NCBI GenBank assembly: GCA_030549495.1
Contig: JAUIRK010000014.1
Span: 1,026,501-1,090,500 of the forward strand
Length of the DNA: 64,000 bases
Source of the DNA: Nectonema munidae
Taxonomy: Eukaryota; Nematomorpha; Nectonematoida; Nectonematidae
Reading direction: 5' to 3'
In this document: one piece after another, positions 11,401 through 55,565 of the stretch
Layout of the letters: every line of letters begins with the position of its first letter
Position numbering within the stretch: the stretch's first letter is position 1
The notes under the pieces: generated by a model
Told to the model about the DNA's origin: nothing
Database searches by the model: none
Seen by the model: the letters and a program-made list of their open reading frames with translations, nothing else
Program-made: the position numbers and the translations under genes

Positions 11401-12889
11401 ACAACATTCCGAACACGCCTGCACTACCATTACTAACAACATTAACTACCTCCTTCTCCACTTTACTACCATCCATTTCTTTACCGATGCTCAAAACATA
11501 ATCCACGATCTCTCTATCACAAAACATCACTTTTTCCTCCTTAAACTCGCCTCTCCCTAATCAATCTTAAAAAACATTTCCAGATACACCTATTCTGGTA
11601 CCCTTCTCACCTAAACATACCAGAAAATTCCCTCATACAGTCTGTCAAGTGAATGAGGCTTGTTTTACTGGAGTTATAAATTATCTTATATGTGCTTGCT
11701 CTTTCTTGTAACCTTATTAGAAATGAAAGGGAAAAACTTAAACCTAATCTCCCACTTCCTTCTCCTCAACTCCCTACCTCTCAAAACCTTTCTAATGCAC
11801 ATTCACTTATCCTCACTAGAAAAATGGCAGATGTCCATATCTTCATCTCAAAATGCCCTAATTTCCTCTTTACCACACATCAGCACAATACACACAACTT
11901 TCAAAAAAAAATTTACCCCACAGCGTTCAACTATTTGTTGGCTATCAGGCCACTGTCCATGCAAAGCATATCTTTTCCGAATTAAATTGAGCGAAAATCC
12001 ATTCTATCGTTTCGGATGCGACACAATAGAAACGCCATACTATCTCATGTTCATATGTCAAATCTTCTCTTATCATCGCCACGATCTTCTAATTCGCTGC
12101 CTTTCTTTGCTTAATAGATCTCCAACAGCACTATCAGATCTTCTGTTACACCCAACATTACTAAAATCCCTTGCAACCCTCATTGACACCATTGAAACAA
12201 CTCTCACCAACGTTGATAACCCTATGAGAAATTAATCTGCCTCCTTTCCTTTCTATTTTAGAATAACATTCGTAACTCCTCGCTATCTCTACCAACATCT
12301 CCATCCTCCTTAACCAACCCTCAATTTTACGCGAGCATATCAGCACACGCTGGAAAGTGCTTTGAGATCTACCTTTTTAAAGTTTTGAGTTTTTAAAAAT
12401 TTTTGAGGTATTATTTTTCTCTAAACACAATTAGTTTTATGTGGTGATTTCAATACATAACTACTTTATATTCTCTCAATAAAAATTTTCAGTCTCGAAA
12501 GAAGGGAAAAATTAAGATGGTCTAAAAACAAAACATATAAATAGAGTACAGAAACCTCTATATTAGTAGGCTCGCAAGCCAACGGGGAGAAAAAATTACG
12601 CAGAAAAACCTTGCTAGACTACCGATGCATGTAAATGTTAAAAATTTTACATGTAAAAAAAATGCCTTAGCAGTTATCAAACAGAAATTTAACAAGCTAA
12701 ATGAGAATCATGTTTTTAGCTAACAGATAAAATTTCAAGAAAATCGGATACGTTTTTGAATGATCGTCTTTATATATATAGATAGATCTCATAACCTGTA
12801 CGGTTAAACATGGGTAGATAACTATCACCAACTTCTATACTAGAATGGTTTTTATCGAATATATATACCAATGACTAGGGAAATAATGT

Positions 12890-13042
12890 TAAACTTTAAG
12901 TTCATATTTTGCTAGATGTAAGATTTGATATACCTCATTCGGGAACACGGTCTTACAAAAATTAAAAATGATGGGAGAGATAAGATTTAACTTTATATTC
13001 ATATATTGCTAGGTGTAAGATTTGATATGTGATGATTGGTTA
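12890..13042 (+). repeat. Diverged tandem repeat units, left block
   Basis: Two units carry the motif GCTAGRTGTAAGATTTGATAT (ending near 12932 and 13030), followed by a CCTCATTCGGGAACACGG-like segment. Matching units resume at 15127-15400 after the Tigger insertion. Confidence 0.6.
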
Positions 13043-15125
13043 ATCCGACATCTATTGTTACAGTGTTTGTGAGGTCGGATTAAAAAATTTTACTTTCAAA
13101 TTTCAAAAAAAAGGAATTTTTAAACAATTGAAAATTTTATTGAAATTTATATAAAATCTTCTATATACTAACATGTTTCATTCTTTTTTCACTTGATTTA
13201 AAATTAAAGATAAAATGTCTAAAAATTGGGTGAAATCTTCATTTTCTTAACAAAGTTTTATTACTCCACTAAAATAAGACCGCAATTCTTTAATGGATGT
13301 GGGAGGCTCTATATCAGAGTTTGATTCATCATTTCGAATACTAAAGGACTACCACAGTTTCTTTCTTTTGCTGGAGCAACAATTTCAACGATTTCTTCAT
13401 CTGTTAAATTTCTTGTTGTTTCAACTTCATTTTCAGCCTCTATATAAATTTTACTTGTCATAATAGATCCTGGTAACTGTTTCATTCAAGTTTCTAAATC
13501 TTCTTCTACTGTTTCTCTTTCTTTTGGATCAGGTGAAATTCCCACATGACGAAAGCAATTTTCAATAGTCTGATCTGAAACATTATTCCATGGATATAAA
13601 ATTTATTGCTTGTCTTATGTTCAAACTTTGTGGCATTTAATCCTTGATTTGTCGCAAAAAAATGTTTAACAATTTACTTACGATAAAATACTTTAAATGT
13701 GCGTATAATGCCTGCATCAAGAGGTTGAGTATAAGCTGCAGTATTAGGCAAAACTCTAGTTATACGTTTGACAATTCAAGCTTAGGATGACAAGCAGCGC
13801 AATCTACTAGCAAAACAACGTTGCGATTTTCGTGCCTCATTCGTTGATTAAAACCTATTAAGAAGTCTTCAAAAATATTGGAACGTATCCAAGCTTTTGA
13901 ATTGTAAAAATAGTTGACATAACTTTCAGAATCATAACCTAAATAATATTTGAAACGTAATTATAAAAAAATATTCAAAAACATTATATTTAGAAAAACA
14001 ACGTGATTTTCTATCTTTGGAAATTAAAATTGGTTCCAGTTTATCACATCCTGTTGCATTACAGCAAAAGCAAGCTTTATTCTATCTTTTGATTTTTTGG
14101 TTCCCAACAATGGATGTAACTAAAGTACTATTTGGCTTTAGTTTATAAAAAAGAGCTATTTCGTCTAGATTAGAAATATCTTTGAGTTTAAAATTTTTTA
14201 ATAAATTCAAAAAATCAAGTTTGCATTTCTCATACCAAGATTAGAGCCTGAAAAGTAGGTATAAAATATTGATCTAAAATTTTTAAATTAAAAAACATAC
14301 TGTAGGATTCTCCATGAATATTAACATTTTTTATACCTTATCGATGCAGCCTGCTATCCATCCTCGAGAATATTGAAAATTTGACGAGACTTGAAGTTCA
14401 GTTTTTTCTCCAAAAATTTTTGCTTTTTCAATCAAAATTTCATCGTTGATAATAACATCTTTAAACCACATGTATAAAGCAGATTCTAGTTTTAATTCAT
14501 GTCCACTTTTATTTCGTTTAAAATACATTTTTTGACAAATTACACTAAAATTCAGATTTTTTTATTATGTCTGAAATTTTCTTGCAATTGAAATTCCAAA
14601 AAGAGTTTGTATTTGATTAAAATTTCTTTCTGACTTGCCTTTGTGTATTTTCGCTTAAACTCACAAACTTCTTTTTTAATAACTCCATTAATTTCTGTTC
14701 GAGAGCGTTTAGATATGTTAAAAAAACACTTTAAAACTTAAAAAGTCTCTACCATTATAAAATTTAGAAAATTTCGCAAACTAAAAATTATTTTAATACA
14801 AATCTCAAATATTTTTTGTAATTTTATGTTTTGTAATTAGTATAATAATCTATAATAAAATTATAGACTAAAATATAAATCTAAAGATAATAATAATAAT
14901 AATTATAATAATCTATAATATTAAATCGAAAAAATTTTGATAAGTCGGATTAAAAAATAATCTATATAGGTTAGTCCTATATACATGGAATTAAAAAAGT
15001 ATCTAGTAGTCGGAATCAAAATTTGTCTGATTAATAAATTAAGAAATACAAAAATAGTCATGGACATTATTATTTACAAAAAAAGTTTCGGATATATTAA
15101 ATTGTCGGATTAAAAAGTGTTGGAT
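13043..15125 (-). mobile_element. pogo/Tigger-type transposon, decayed
   Basis: Flanked by TA on both sides. The ends ATCCGACATC and, read inward from the right, ATCCAACACT are imperfect inverted repeats, with TAATCCGACA repeated just inside. The minus strand carries a psq-type HTH (FKRKYTKASQKEIL near 14600-14660), a CENP-B type HTH at 14331-14528 (LESALYMWFKDVIINDEIL), then DDE pieces: SNLDEIALFYKLKPNSTLV near 14150, CFCCNATGCDKLEPIL near 14060 and AAYTQPLDAGIIRTFKVFY near 13715. Stops and shifts between these pieces show that it is dead. Confidence 0.82.
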
Positions 15126-15126
15126 T

Positions 15127-15400
15127 AGGAAAGCATCGCTGACCTCATTCGGGGAGATGATGTTATATAAGTTAGTACCTATATTTTTACAACTTGTAAC
15201 ATTTTAAATAATATATTTTTCATATAATCAAAATAAAATTGTGTAATTAATGAATCTAAAAATATTCTTTTAAAAATCAAAAAATATTATACTTTCTGTT
15301 CACATTTGCTAAATGTAAGATTTGATATCCGATAACCGGAAAGGCGATGTTACAAAAGTTATTTCCCATATTTTTGCAATTTGCACCATTTCTCAATTAT
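15127..15400 (+). repeat. Diverged tandem repeat units, right block
   Basis: Continues the units interrupted at 13042: CTCATTCGGGGAGATGATGT near 15140 and GCTAAATGTAAGATTTGATA near 15308, followed by GATGTTACAAAAGTTA. Unit spacing is irregular. Confidence 0.55.
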
Positions 15401-16053
15401 TCAAATAATAACAAAATATTCTTTATAAATCGAAATATATAGGAAGGCTTAAATATTATTACCCTAGATAAAAAAAATCGAAATGAAAATTTAGAATGAA
15501 ATATATATAAAGCAAAACTTATTTTTGAGTATTTACCTTTTAAGCTATTATTTCAATAATGATTTATCTGGATTTTTTTAAGTTTTTTTCAAGAGAAATT
15601 TGTATAATCTGAAAGTCTTTAATTGTTCATTATTACTGTCTGCCCATTTGGCTATTTTAATTCCTAAAAAGACATTAACTTTATTTCATTAAAAATGTTG
15701 TAACATCTTTTTAAAACATTTTTGTCTATCTTTGGCTTACCCTTAAAAAGATTTTGTGAAGATTCTATTATTATCTTTATTTTAGAATTTCTCATTCGTC
15801 ATAATTCTTTTAAAAATAGTATTAATTTGAAAATTTTAGTGGAAATGATTTAGGGGGTTTAGAATTTCTTCTTGCCTCTTCCTCGTTACGCGATTTTAAA
15901 TTTATTGATACTTAGATTTATTTCGCTCTTCTTATGAAATGTAGGATTAAGTTCTAAATTTAACAATGGATAACAGATAAATTTAAGTATGATTCTTTTT
16001 GAACCGAGAAAATTTTTTGTATTTTAATATAGAGATAAGTTCGATTGACTATA
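15400..16053 (+). other. Upstream region of the MAP4K gene
   Basis: A+T-rich. No recognisable repeat or ORF, and no convincing TATA or initiator element. Any 5' untranslated exon or promoter is not identifiable here. Confidence 0.4.
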
Positions 16054-48432
<32,379 letters not shown>

Positions 48433-48809
48433 GTTGAAGCACAACTTTGTTTCACCAGTTCCGGCTAATTTCCTTCTATCGCTTAACTTTAATTTGTGTT
48501 AAAGTATTAATTTTATTGAAATTTACACGATGCAATATCAACACCTACATATATATATTTTTAAAAGTGTCATTTTTATGAATTTTATAATTAAATATTA
48601 TAAACATTAAAGTATATTCGTATCCATTTTTACATTATATCTTTTGCATAATTTCTTATTGGTCTTATTGAAACTCGATATTCACTTTTTCATTTTTGCA
48701 CTTGAAGAGGAAATTATATTGACTAGTGTACTCTAGTTCTACACTCTAAGTTCAAATTGAGATGAATTCAAAATGTTTTTAAGTTAAGAATATTAAGCCA
48801 TAACACCTC

Positions 48810-48940
48810 CTTATATTAAATAATTGGATAACTCAAGGTCTTGGGTTCGATACAAGCGGATAAATTGTGCCTTTTCGATGAAAACACCCCACAATACGTT
48901 TACCTTTAAACATTTTTATCATACCTTGCGTGCATTTTTC
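48810..48940 (+). mobile_element. tRNA-derived SINE fragment
   Basis: Box B-like TTGGGTTCGATACAAG followed by GTGCCTTTTCGATGAAAACA at 48867-48886 and CCCC. The box A region is eroded. Same 3' module as the SINEs at 684, 30943 and 45145. Confidence 0.55.
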
Positions 48941-49260
48941 TTAAAGAAATCCTAATCGCCTTTATCTTTTAAAAACCAGAGGTAAATTAAGTTGCTTTTA
49001 AGCTCCCAATTAAGTCCTGAGTGCATGAACCTTGAATGATGTGAGTGGTATTAAAAATTAAAAGTCATCTTATGTGATGTACATTATATTGGTATTATAC
49101 AAAATTGTGTTGCAAATATTTACTAGTTGTTTGTCATGGGTATCAACGCGTATACGCATTTTATATTTATGAGAGCTTGTTTAATTCCAGGGCAGCATTG
49201 CTCCATCCGCAGTAATAATCAAAATCATCATTGATAGCAGTCATTTAAGATTCTCTAGGT

Positions 49261-49575
49261 CAGGGGTTCTTAACCTTTAATCAGTCATGGACCCCTTTAA
49301 AAAGCTGATGAAAGCTATAGACCCCCTCCAAGGAAATTTTCACATAAAAGTCAAAAAAGGCTTTCATGCAATTAACATTTGTACTTGCAAAAAATACCTT
49401 AAGCTTTTATTAAAATGATCCATTATAAAATGTTTTTGAATATTTATAAAATATCTTAATCAAAAAAATGTATATGAAAGTATATTTATAATTTTAAATT
49501 GAAAAAATGGTTTTTTAATCTGACCCTGACGGACCACTTGAAACCCATCCATGGACCACAGGTTAAGAATCCCTG
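49261..49575. mobile_element. hAT MITE (Charlie-type ends)
   Basis: Ends CAGGGGTTCTTAACCTTT and, inward from the right, CAGGGATTCTTAACCTG. Flanks CTCTAGGT (49253-49260) and CTCTAGCT (49576-49583) match at 7 of 8 positions. TGGACCCC and GGACCAC motifs near the ends. Confidence 0.88.
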
Positions 49576-49779
49576 CTCTAGCTACAAAATTCATATCAGA
49601 AAACATTTCAATGAATTAAATCATCATTAACCACATATTTCGCTCTAGAAAGAAATATCTTTTAGAAGGACCAAAATCTCATTATACCTCTAAGGACCAG
49701 AGTGCGTCAATTGACGCAGAATTAAAGTATTCAAATTTTAATTATATTTTTTTACGGATCAACAAAATAATTGATTTAA

Positions 49780-51090
49780 AGAAGAAATAAACAAATTTTA
49801 TTATCATAAACTTCATTTTTAACAATCTTGACAAAGGCACAAGTTCTACAAACCGTCTTTCCACATACTTATTTTGTTCTATTTCTGCATCCAGAACTTG
49901 CACACTTTTTACGTTCTGTATTTTTTTCATTTTTTGTTCTCTTTTCTAAACAAGGTTCTTCTGATGAAGAACTTCTACAAAGTTCTTCTGCAATCTTTGG
50001 AATATAGTCTCTTCTGCTCATTGATGATTTGCAAATATCATTATAAATGATCCAACTGTTTATAAGAGCCAGGTCAAGAATGTTGTAAAAAACGTGCATG
50101 GGCAGCGCCTACTACATGCTTCAGTGCTTCTAACACGTCAACTTCCACTTTATGTAAAAAGAAAGCAGAAGCTTCCTTTTGAAAACGTTTACCCCAGACG
50201 TATATTTGTTGTAGTCTAAGATTGTTTGCAACTGTTTTTTTATCCAAACATATCAATTCTTGAAAGATATTGTCTCGCCCCCACATAAACAGATTAAAAA
50301 TTTTTTTGAAATGCTTTTGTAAAATGTAAATGTTCAAAGAGGAGTACTGTGTTAATAAAAATACTTTTACATCCACGCAACCGAAAACTTTTAAAGTATG
50401 CAAGCCGTAGAACATGTGGCATACATATTCTATTGTTCCTAACCCTATCACAAATTGAAAATTTTTTATCTTTGACGCATATACACAATTCATGATACGT
50501 GAAAATCTGTCAACATAAATACTACAGAGAGGGTATAAATAGGAAACGAAAACTAATCTCTCGACAATATTAACAAATTTGAAATACTCATTATCTAAAA
50601 AATCGAGTCTGAAATATTTCACTAGAAAAAAATATAGAAATTCTATAGCTCATCTATAGTTACACAGTTTGTTGGAGACTGATATTGGTGACAATTTTCA
50701 AGAAATTTGTTTTGAATGCATCTTACCGCTACCAATCTAACAGAATTGTCGCTTTCTCTCTTAGAATCAAATCGTATGAAAGTGCAAATGATATAATGAA
50801 CACATTTTTACTAACTGCACCTTTCAAAAATGGATTTGCATATTTTTATGAAAAGTGATGTTTGTTGTTCTTTAGATTGACGATTTATAAAAGACAAGTG
50901 AATGAAGCCAGAAAATGCCCGATTGAATTTAGAAACGAAGTTGAATTGATAAATGTGACAACAATATTCTCAGTGAAGAAAAGACGAAAATATTTTATTA
51001 CATCTTTCACATTTTTGGCATTACCTTTTGGACGGGTGTGAGAAAATGATGTTTCTTGAAGATCTTCTGAGCATCTCTGCTTACCCAAAA
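49780..51090 (-). pseudogene. piggyBac transposase 2, decayed
   Basis: Minus-strand pieces in order: N-terminal core at 51088-50885 (NVKDVIKYFRLFFTENIV), then ERDNSVRLVAVRCIQNKFLE and SPTNCVTIDEL near 50760-50660 (around the first catalytic Asp of the family), a long open frame 50622-50074 of mostly unfamiliar sequence ending FLHKVEVDVLEALKHV, then SRRCP and, one base shifted, MHVFYNILDLALINSWIIYN (50099-50040), and a C-terminal Cys-rich end (KKCASSGCRNRTK; CKTCAFVKIV near 49840). The VDVL...RRWP...FYNILDLALIN order is diagnostic of piggyBac. Broken by frame changes. Confidence 0.75.
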
Positions 51091-51763
51091 AATTCTGTTC
51101 AATCTGATGCTTTTAGGGAATCTCTCTCTTGATCAATTTCTCCCTCTTCATAGCTGTTTTTTTGAAATCAGGCGTTCACATCACTGGGAAAAACTTAACC
51201 AATTTCTAACAAGGATTAGAAAGATAGAGTGGATGGAATAAAAAGTTTCAATACACAAATGGTGTGATTTCAGTTGATCTAGTTTCACCTATGTAGGTGT
51301 CGTTACATAATGTAGATGTTATTTTGTATATAAAATATTTTCCCATCATTCTTTAGAAATGGATTTTCGGATCTCTGAGTAATAATGCAGTTACGAGGTG
51401 GGGTTTCCTGGAGAGTAGGGATTCTAAAGTAGGTGGGGTTTCTAATCTGATTGTAATAGGTGTTGAGTTTTATTATTTTTCCTTATAATCGCGTTGTGAA
51501 TCGGAGGAAGTAGAAGTGGAATTTTGTGATGAGAAGGGTTTTCAATACTAAAAAATAAATAGTGGTTAATTTTTAGAGTGGAATTCATTAAGCCATTGTG
51601 ATAAGAGTTTCATTGGGTAATTATTTTCTTGAAAAATTTTGCAGATATATGTAATGTAATGAGTTAGTTTTCTTACTGGAATTATTCAATAGGTGTCCAA
51701 GAAATGTGGCTTATTAGTTGTCATATCGTGGACAGTTAATCTTTATGGGTTTTTGGTGTAGAC

Positions 51764-52065
51764 CAGGGATCAGCAAACTTTTTTATCCGTCGACCCCTTG
51801 ATAGAACATTTGTCTTCACATCGGCCCCTTGATAGAACATTTGTCTTCACATCGACCCCCACCCCACATTGAAAGGTTTCATATAAACATTAATCAATGT
51901 CCAACAATTAAGAGAAAAAATACAAACCAAAAATGTTTCATATATCCTATACTATACAATGTCATAAGTTATGTTTTAAAAGAAAAAAGAGACTTTTCTT
52001 ATCGACTCCTAAAGATCTGTTAATCCACCCCCAGTGGGCGATATCGACCACTTTGCCTACCCCTC
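51764..52065. mobile_element. hAT MITE inserted in the Penelope-like element
   Basis: Ends CAGGGATCAGCAAACTTTT and, inward from the right, AGGGGTAGGCAAAGTGG after a changed terminal base. Flanks GTGTAGAC and GTGTAGAG match at 7 of 8. TCGACCCC(T/C) motifs lie near both ends. A duplicated internal block (GATAGAACATTTGTCTTCAC) occurs twice near 51800-51850. Confidence 0.8.
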
Positions 52066-52184
52066 GTGTAGAGCTAGAGGGTGATGAAATCTAGTTGATT
52101 GGATGTCTAGGAAGTAGAGTGTTTGGTAGTTTTTATCTAGAAGTCTAGAGTAAATTTGATGTTTTCGGTAATGGAGTTCGCGAG

Positions 52185-52536
52185 TTCAGCAAAGGCCTCC
52201 GGCCCGCGAAGGCTTAGCGTCCGGCCCGCCACTCTGCTAGGCTTTATTATTGCAATCCGGCCCGTGGACCTCCCAGTAAAAGTAGAGAAGAAATTCCAAT
52301 AAATTTTAAGTTTTCAAATAAATAAATTTTATTATTGAATTACTTTACATTTCATTATTATTATTATTAGTAGTAGTAGTATTATACAAAATCAATGATA
52401 AATTGATGTAATTTTACATGTAATCAATGTATTATACAAAATATAGTAATTCTGAGATTTCGTTTTTCACTCCGGCCCGCGATCTCCTTCCCAAAGTCTC
52501 ATCTGTCCCTCACTCTGAAAAGGTTACTCGCCCCTG
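52185..52536. mobile_element. hAT-related MITE with CCGGCCCGC motifs
   Basis: Multiple TCCGGCCCGCGA-type words near both ends (52198-52265 and 52470-52482). The right end, read inward, is CAGGGGCGAGTAACCTTTTC. The left end is less clear (AGTTCGCGAGTTC), and no matching 8-bp duplication was found, so neighbouring sequence may be deleted. Confidence 0.6.
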
Positions 52537-53889
52537 ATCTACATATCTGTTCCAGCAGGAGTTTGGAAATAATGAGTGTAATGATAAATTATGTTGAAAG
52601 TGTCATTGTGTAGGATGATATTGTTATGTAGGGTAAAAGTAAGAATTTCTTTTTGAAGGGGAAGGGTGTCTGGAGAGAAAGGAGAAATGTCTATTTTATC
52701 AAGATTATTGATAAAAGCTAAGTCAGGTAAAGTTATTAATGGGATAGAATTGTAAAGGTCACTAACATCTAAAGTTATTAAAAGTGCGTTGAAACTAGGA
52801 AGTCGTTTCTTCATGAATTCTTTGTTAAGAATTCCTTTGCTGTCGGAAATTGAATAAGAGATGAGTTTGTTAAGTTTTTAAAGGAGTTTGCTAGCTAGCC
52901 AGTTAAGTTGCTCGGTAAGGGTATCGATCGTTGTAATAATAGTGCGTAAGCGTGCTTTTGTATTTTGGGAACTCCATATATGGCGGCAGTAAGTGTGTTT
53001 GGTACTGATAAATCATGCATTAAGAAGTGGAAGTGATGTCGTTAATTTGTTGGCTTGTGCGATGATGGAGTTAGTGAAAGAAAAACGTTTTTTGATTGTT
53101 CGGAATATTTTGGTGATCAAAAGGTAGTTATCAATCACTGGTATTGTGTGGGAGTATCTATAGCGCAAAGTTCACCTCTTTTATCTGAATTACGGAAGCT
53201 TGGTTTGCTGTTTATGAAGGACTGGAGTTCTTTTAAGTCCTTGATAGTGCAATTTGTAGGTAGTGAACGTTTCTTTGTTGGAATTTAGTTAATGTAGTTT
53301 TAGATTTGTGCCAATGCTGAATTGATATGCGGAATGGGAATTTGTTTGTTGGATAAAATGGGGTGGAAGAAGTGAGGGTGTTGAGTGTTTGTTGCTAAAA
53401 GGTAATTGCTTAAAAGGGTTAACTTTTAATAATGATTTTGTAGTGCATTATTAGGAAAGTTAGGTTAAAATTTAAAAAAAATTAAAAAAAATGAAAGTTT
53501 TTATTAGTTAGGTTCGTAGTCATAATAAGAAATTATGTAAAAACAAAATTTTATTTTAAGTCGTTTTTAAAAAAAAAAATTTATTCTGTTGGCACTTCAA
53601 CACCCTTACTTCTTCAACCCATTTCATCAAACAAACCGAATTTTAAAATTTTTAACTAATACATTCGGCCCTGTTGACATTTGGTGAGATGAGAGCTTGA
53701 GGAAAATCTTTCAGCGTATGCCTTTCTATGTAATAAATCTATACTATAGGCTGTATGACAATTGTGCAGTTTTTTCCAACCTGTATGATATAATTTTATT
53801 TATATCACTAGTATAAATTTTCATCAGTTTTATTTTTGATTTGACCAATCTGTCTCTGTTATTATTTTGGATTCTTATTTTTACTATTT

Positions 53890-54292
53890 GCGTCTCCACT
53901 TTTGCCTTTGCAGTTGTCGGTTTTTATTTGCGCTCCCATTATTCCGTTTTGGAAAATGAGTGAAGTTGTGTTATCTTTTGAAAAAGCAAAAGAGTTATTG
54001 AAGAAAAGTGGTACTCAAAGAATTGTAATTTTGCCCCTTGGTTCAGTCATGGTCTCCGATGAAAGAGACTTTGATGATGAAGAACTGTGGTCTAATGAGA
54101 CATTAATGATTTTTGCGGTAAATTCGAAGTTGAGTGCAAAGATTTAGCCAAATCCACACAAAAAGAAAAATCCTTTGTTCGATGGAAAAAAAAGAACTTG
54201 AACCTGACAGGTTCATCTGAAGAATACTTTCCTGGGCCTTTAGACTCCTCGTATAACGACCTTCAGTCCTCCCCCCTTAATAATTTTCTATA
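53890..54292 (+). pseudogene. piggyBac transposase N-terminal fragment 3
   Basis: MSEVVLSFEKAKELLKKSGT, then QRIVILPLGSVMVSDERDFD, a one-base frame change near 54118, then GKFEVECKDLAKSTQKEKSF and VRWKKKNLNLTGSSEEYFPG. The acidic IVILP...VSDE...DDEEL pattern matches the N-terminus of the piggyBac at 40164-40664 and of PGBD-like transposases. Repeat A begins directly after it, and the catalytic core is absent. Confidence 0.65.
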
Positions 54293-54296
54293 AATA

Positions 54297-54715
54297 ACAG
54301 TTGCTTTTTATAAAACATGTATGATGGTCGTATTAAAGGATGTAATGATCATTCGAATACATGATAATGTAAGATAAGAGAATAAAAGAGGGAATGCAGA
54401 CTATTAAAAATATTTTACAAGAGCTATATAATAATAATAATAATAATCCATTGTTTCAATATGGATACAATAAGTAAGCAAAAATATCACAGTGTCTCAA
54501 TGAGTCTTGTAGTATTTTTGGGCAAACACATGTTGATGATCCACCAGCTTTTTCTCATCCTCTCAGTGATTCTATTTCTCTTTCTGTCTCATTTTGTTTT
54601 TCTCTTCCGCTTTCCCTGCTAAAACTAAATTCACCCAAGCTCTTTTGTTATCTAAGCTCTCTGCTTTCACTCAAGTTCTCCTACTCATTCAGCTTTCTTC
54701 TCTCTAATTTATATT
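54297..54715. repeat. Dispersed repeat A, copy 2
   Basis: Near-identical blocks to 1-430, shorter in the ATA microsatellite and in the middle. Repeat D follows it here, whereas repeat B follows copy 1. Confidence 0.65.
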
Positions 54716-54749
54716 TAGAGTTAATTAAAAATAATTTTATTTTATCTCA

Positions 54750-55020
54750 TTAGAAACTAGTTTTTAGCGGAATATAAGTTCTATATTTTCAGAACCTTTT
54801 TTAGTAATACTAAAGTTCGGCTATTCAAATTAATCAGAGATTTTTGGTAAAAATTTAGTTCGATCAATTCTCAGCAGAGCTAGCTTCATGTTTTGACTTT
54901 AATTAACCCACTGGCTCTTACAAACATTTTGCAAAAATGAAAATTTGTGTTTTTAAATTAGAGAAAAATAAAGTTATCAATCGTTACAATTTTATATCAA
55001 ATTTTTTTTCAACAAATGTC
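54750..55020. repeat. Repeat D, copy 2
   Basis: Partner of 44330-44570, with an extra segment near 54870-54935 (AGCAGAGCTAGCTTCATG) that is absent from copy 1. Confidence 0.6.
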
Positions 55021-55208
55021 AAAAGTGGATTAAAACAAGTCCAGAAAAGTTTTAAAAAAACGATTTTCAAACACATATTTTTGATACAAATAAAGCATCG
55101 TAAGCTTTAGGATTAATAGTGTTTAGCATTGTAAAGAAATATGGAATAGGATATTATTAATTTGATTTCTTTAAATGTCTAGTCGCCTAACTCTCATAAC
55201 GCTTTATC

Positions 55209-55565
55209 GGTACTTTTCTGTTATCTCTCCCACTATAAAAAAATTAAAAAAAAAAGCAGACGATATTTTCTAAAATTCAAAGAACAGAATTAATATTTTC
55301 GTTAATTTTATATATGTATATAAAGTCAAATTATATATGTTATCTCCTTCCCACTCTAAAAAAATTCTAAATGATATTATATAATAATCAGAGAAATATT
55401 GATGAAACAGTAAAAAAATAAATCATTAAATTTTGTTATCTCCTTCCTACTCTAAAAAAATTCGAAATATTATATAATAATCAGAGAAATGTTGATGAAG
55501 CAATAAAAAAGTAAACATTCACTAAAAAAATTTTTTTAAAGTGGGGGAGATAACAGAAAAGTACC
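55209..55565. mobile_element. Merlin-type MITE
   Basis: Ends GGTACTTTTCTGTTATCTCT and, inward from the right, GGTACTTTTCTGTTATCTCC, followed by CCCAC on both sides. Exact 8-bp duplications GCTTTATC lie at 55201-55208 and 55566-55573. The ends differ from the Merlin at 17004-17567 at only a few positions and the target (CTTTAT core) is shared. 357 bp, no ORF. Internally GTTATCTCCTTCC(C/T)ACTC recurs at 55339 and 55435 (period 96). Confidence 0.9.

Larger units (their letters stand above)
4870..12480 (+). mobile_element. Decayed RNase H-bearing LINE (I/Jockey-like), interrupted by a hAT
   Basis: C-rich, coding-like fragments run on the + strand at 4900-5251 and 8455-8740 (upstream ORF) and from 9220 to 12240 (ORF2). 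Reverse transcriptase is seen near 10255-10760 (FLDIDNAFNSAWHPAI; SDVLWLVLIDQLLDLIY; KYLGLNL), a possible RNase H start near 11470, and the C-terminal motif STICWLSGHCPCKAYLFRIK followed by ENPFYRFGCDTIETPYYL at 11920-12060, which is typical of RNase H-containing LINEs. Multiple stops and frame changes show it is dead. The endonuclease is not recognisable: 8740-9210 between the two parts reads as unrelated or inverted sequence. Confidence 0.7.
51120..53430 (-). mobile_element. Penelope-like retroelement with GIY-YIG part, broken
   Basis: Minus-strand fossil. Reverse-transcriptase parts of Penelope type lie at about 52990-52539 (YGVPKI; TLTEQLNWLASKLL; ALLITLDVSDLYNSIPLITL), with an upstream segment near 53270-53150. 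A C-terminal GIY-YIG endonuclease start (NDTYIGETRS) lies near 51310-51270. The element is broken in several places and is split by two MITE insertions (51764-52065 and about 52185-52536). It looks old. Confidence 0.7.

Noticed and set aside
50074-50622. 182-codon ORF as an independent gene
   Set aside because: Its end reads as piggyBac (VEVDVLEALKHV) and it lies between other piggyBac pieces in the right order; its unfamiliar middle is probably frame-shifted transposase.
53055-53288. 77-codon plus-strand ORF
   Set aside because: It is the complement of the Penelope-like coding sequence and has no similarity of its own.
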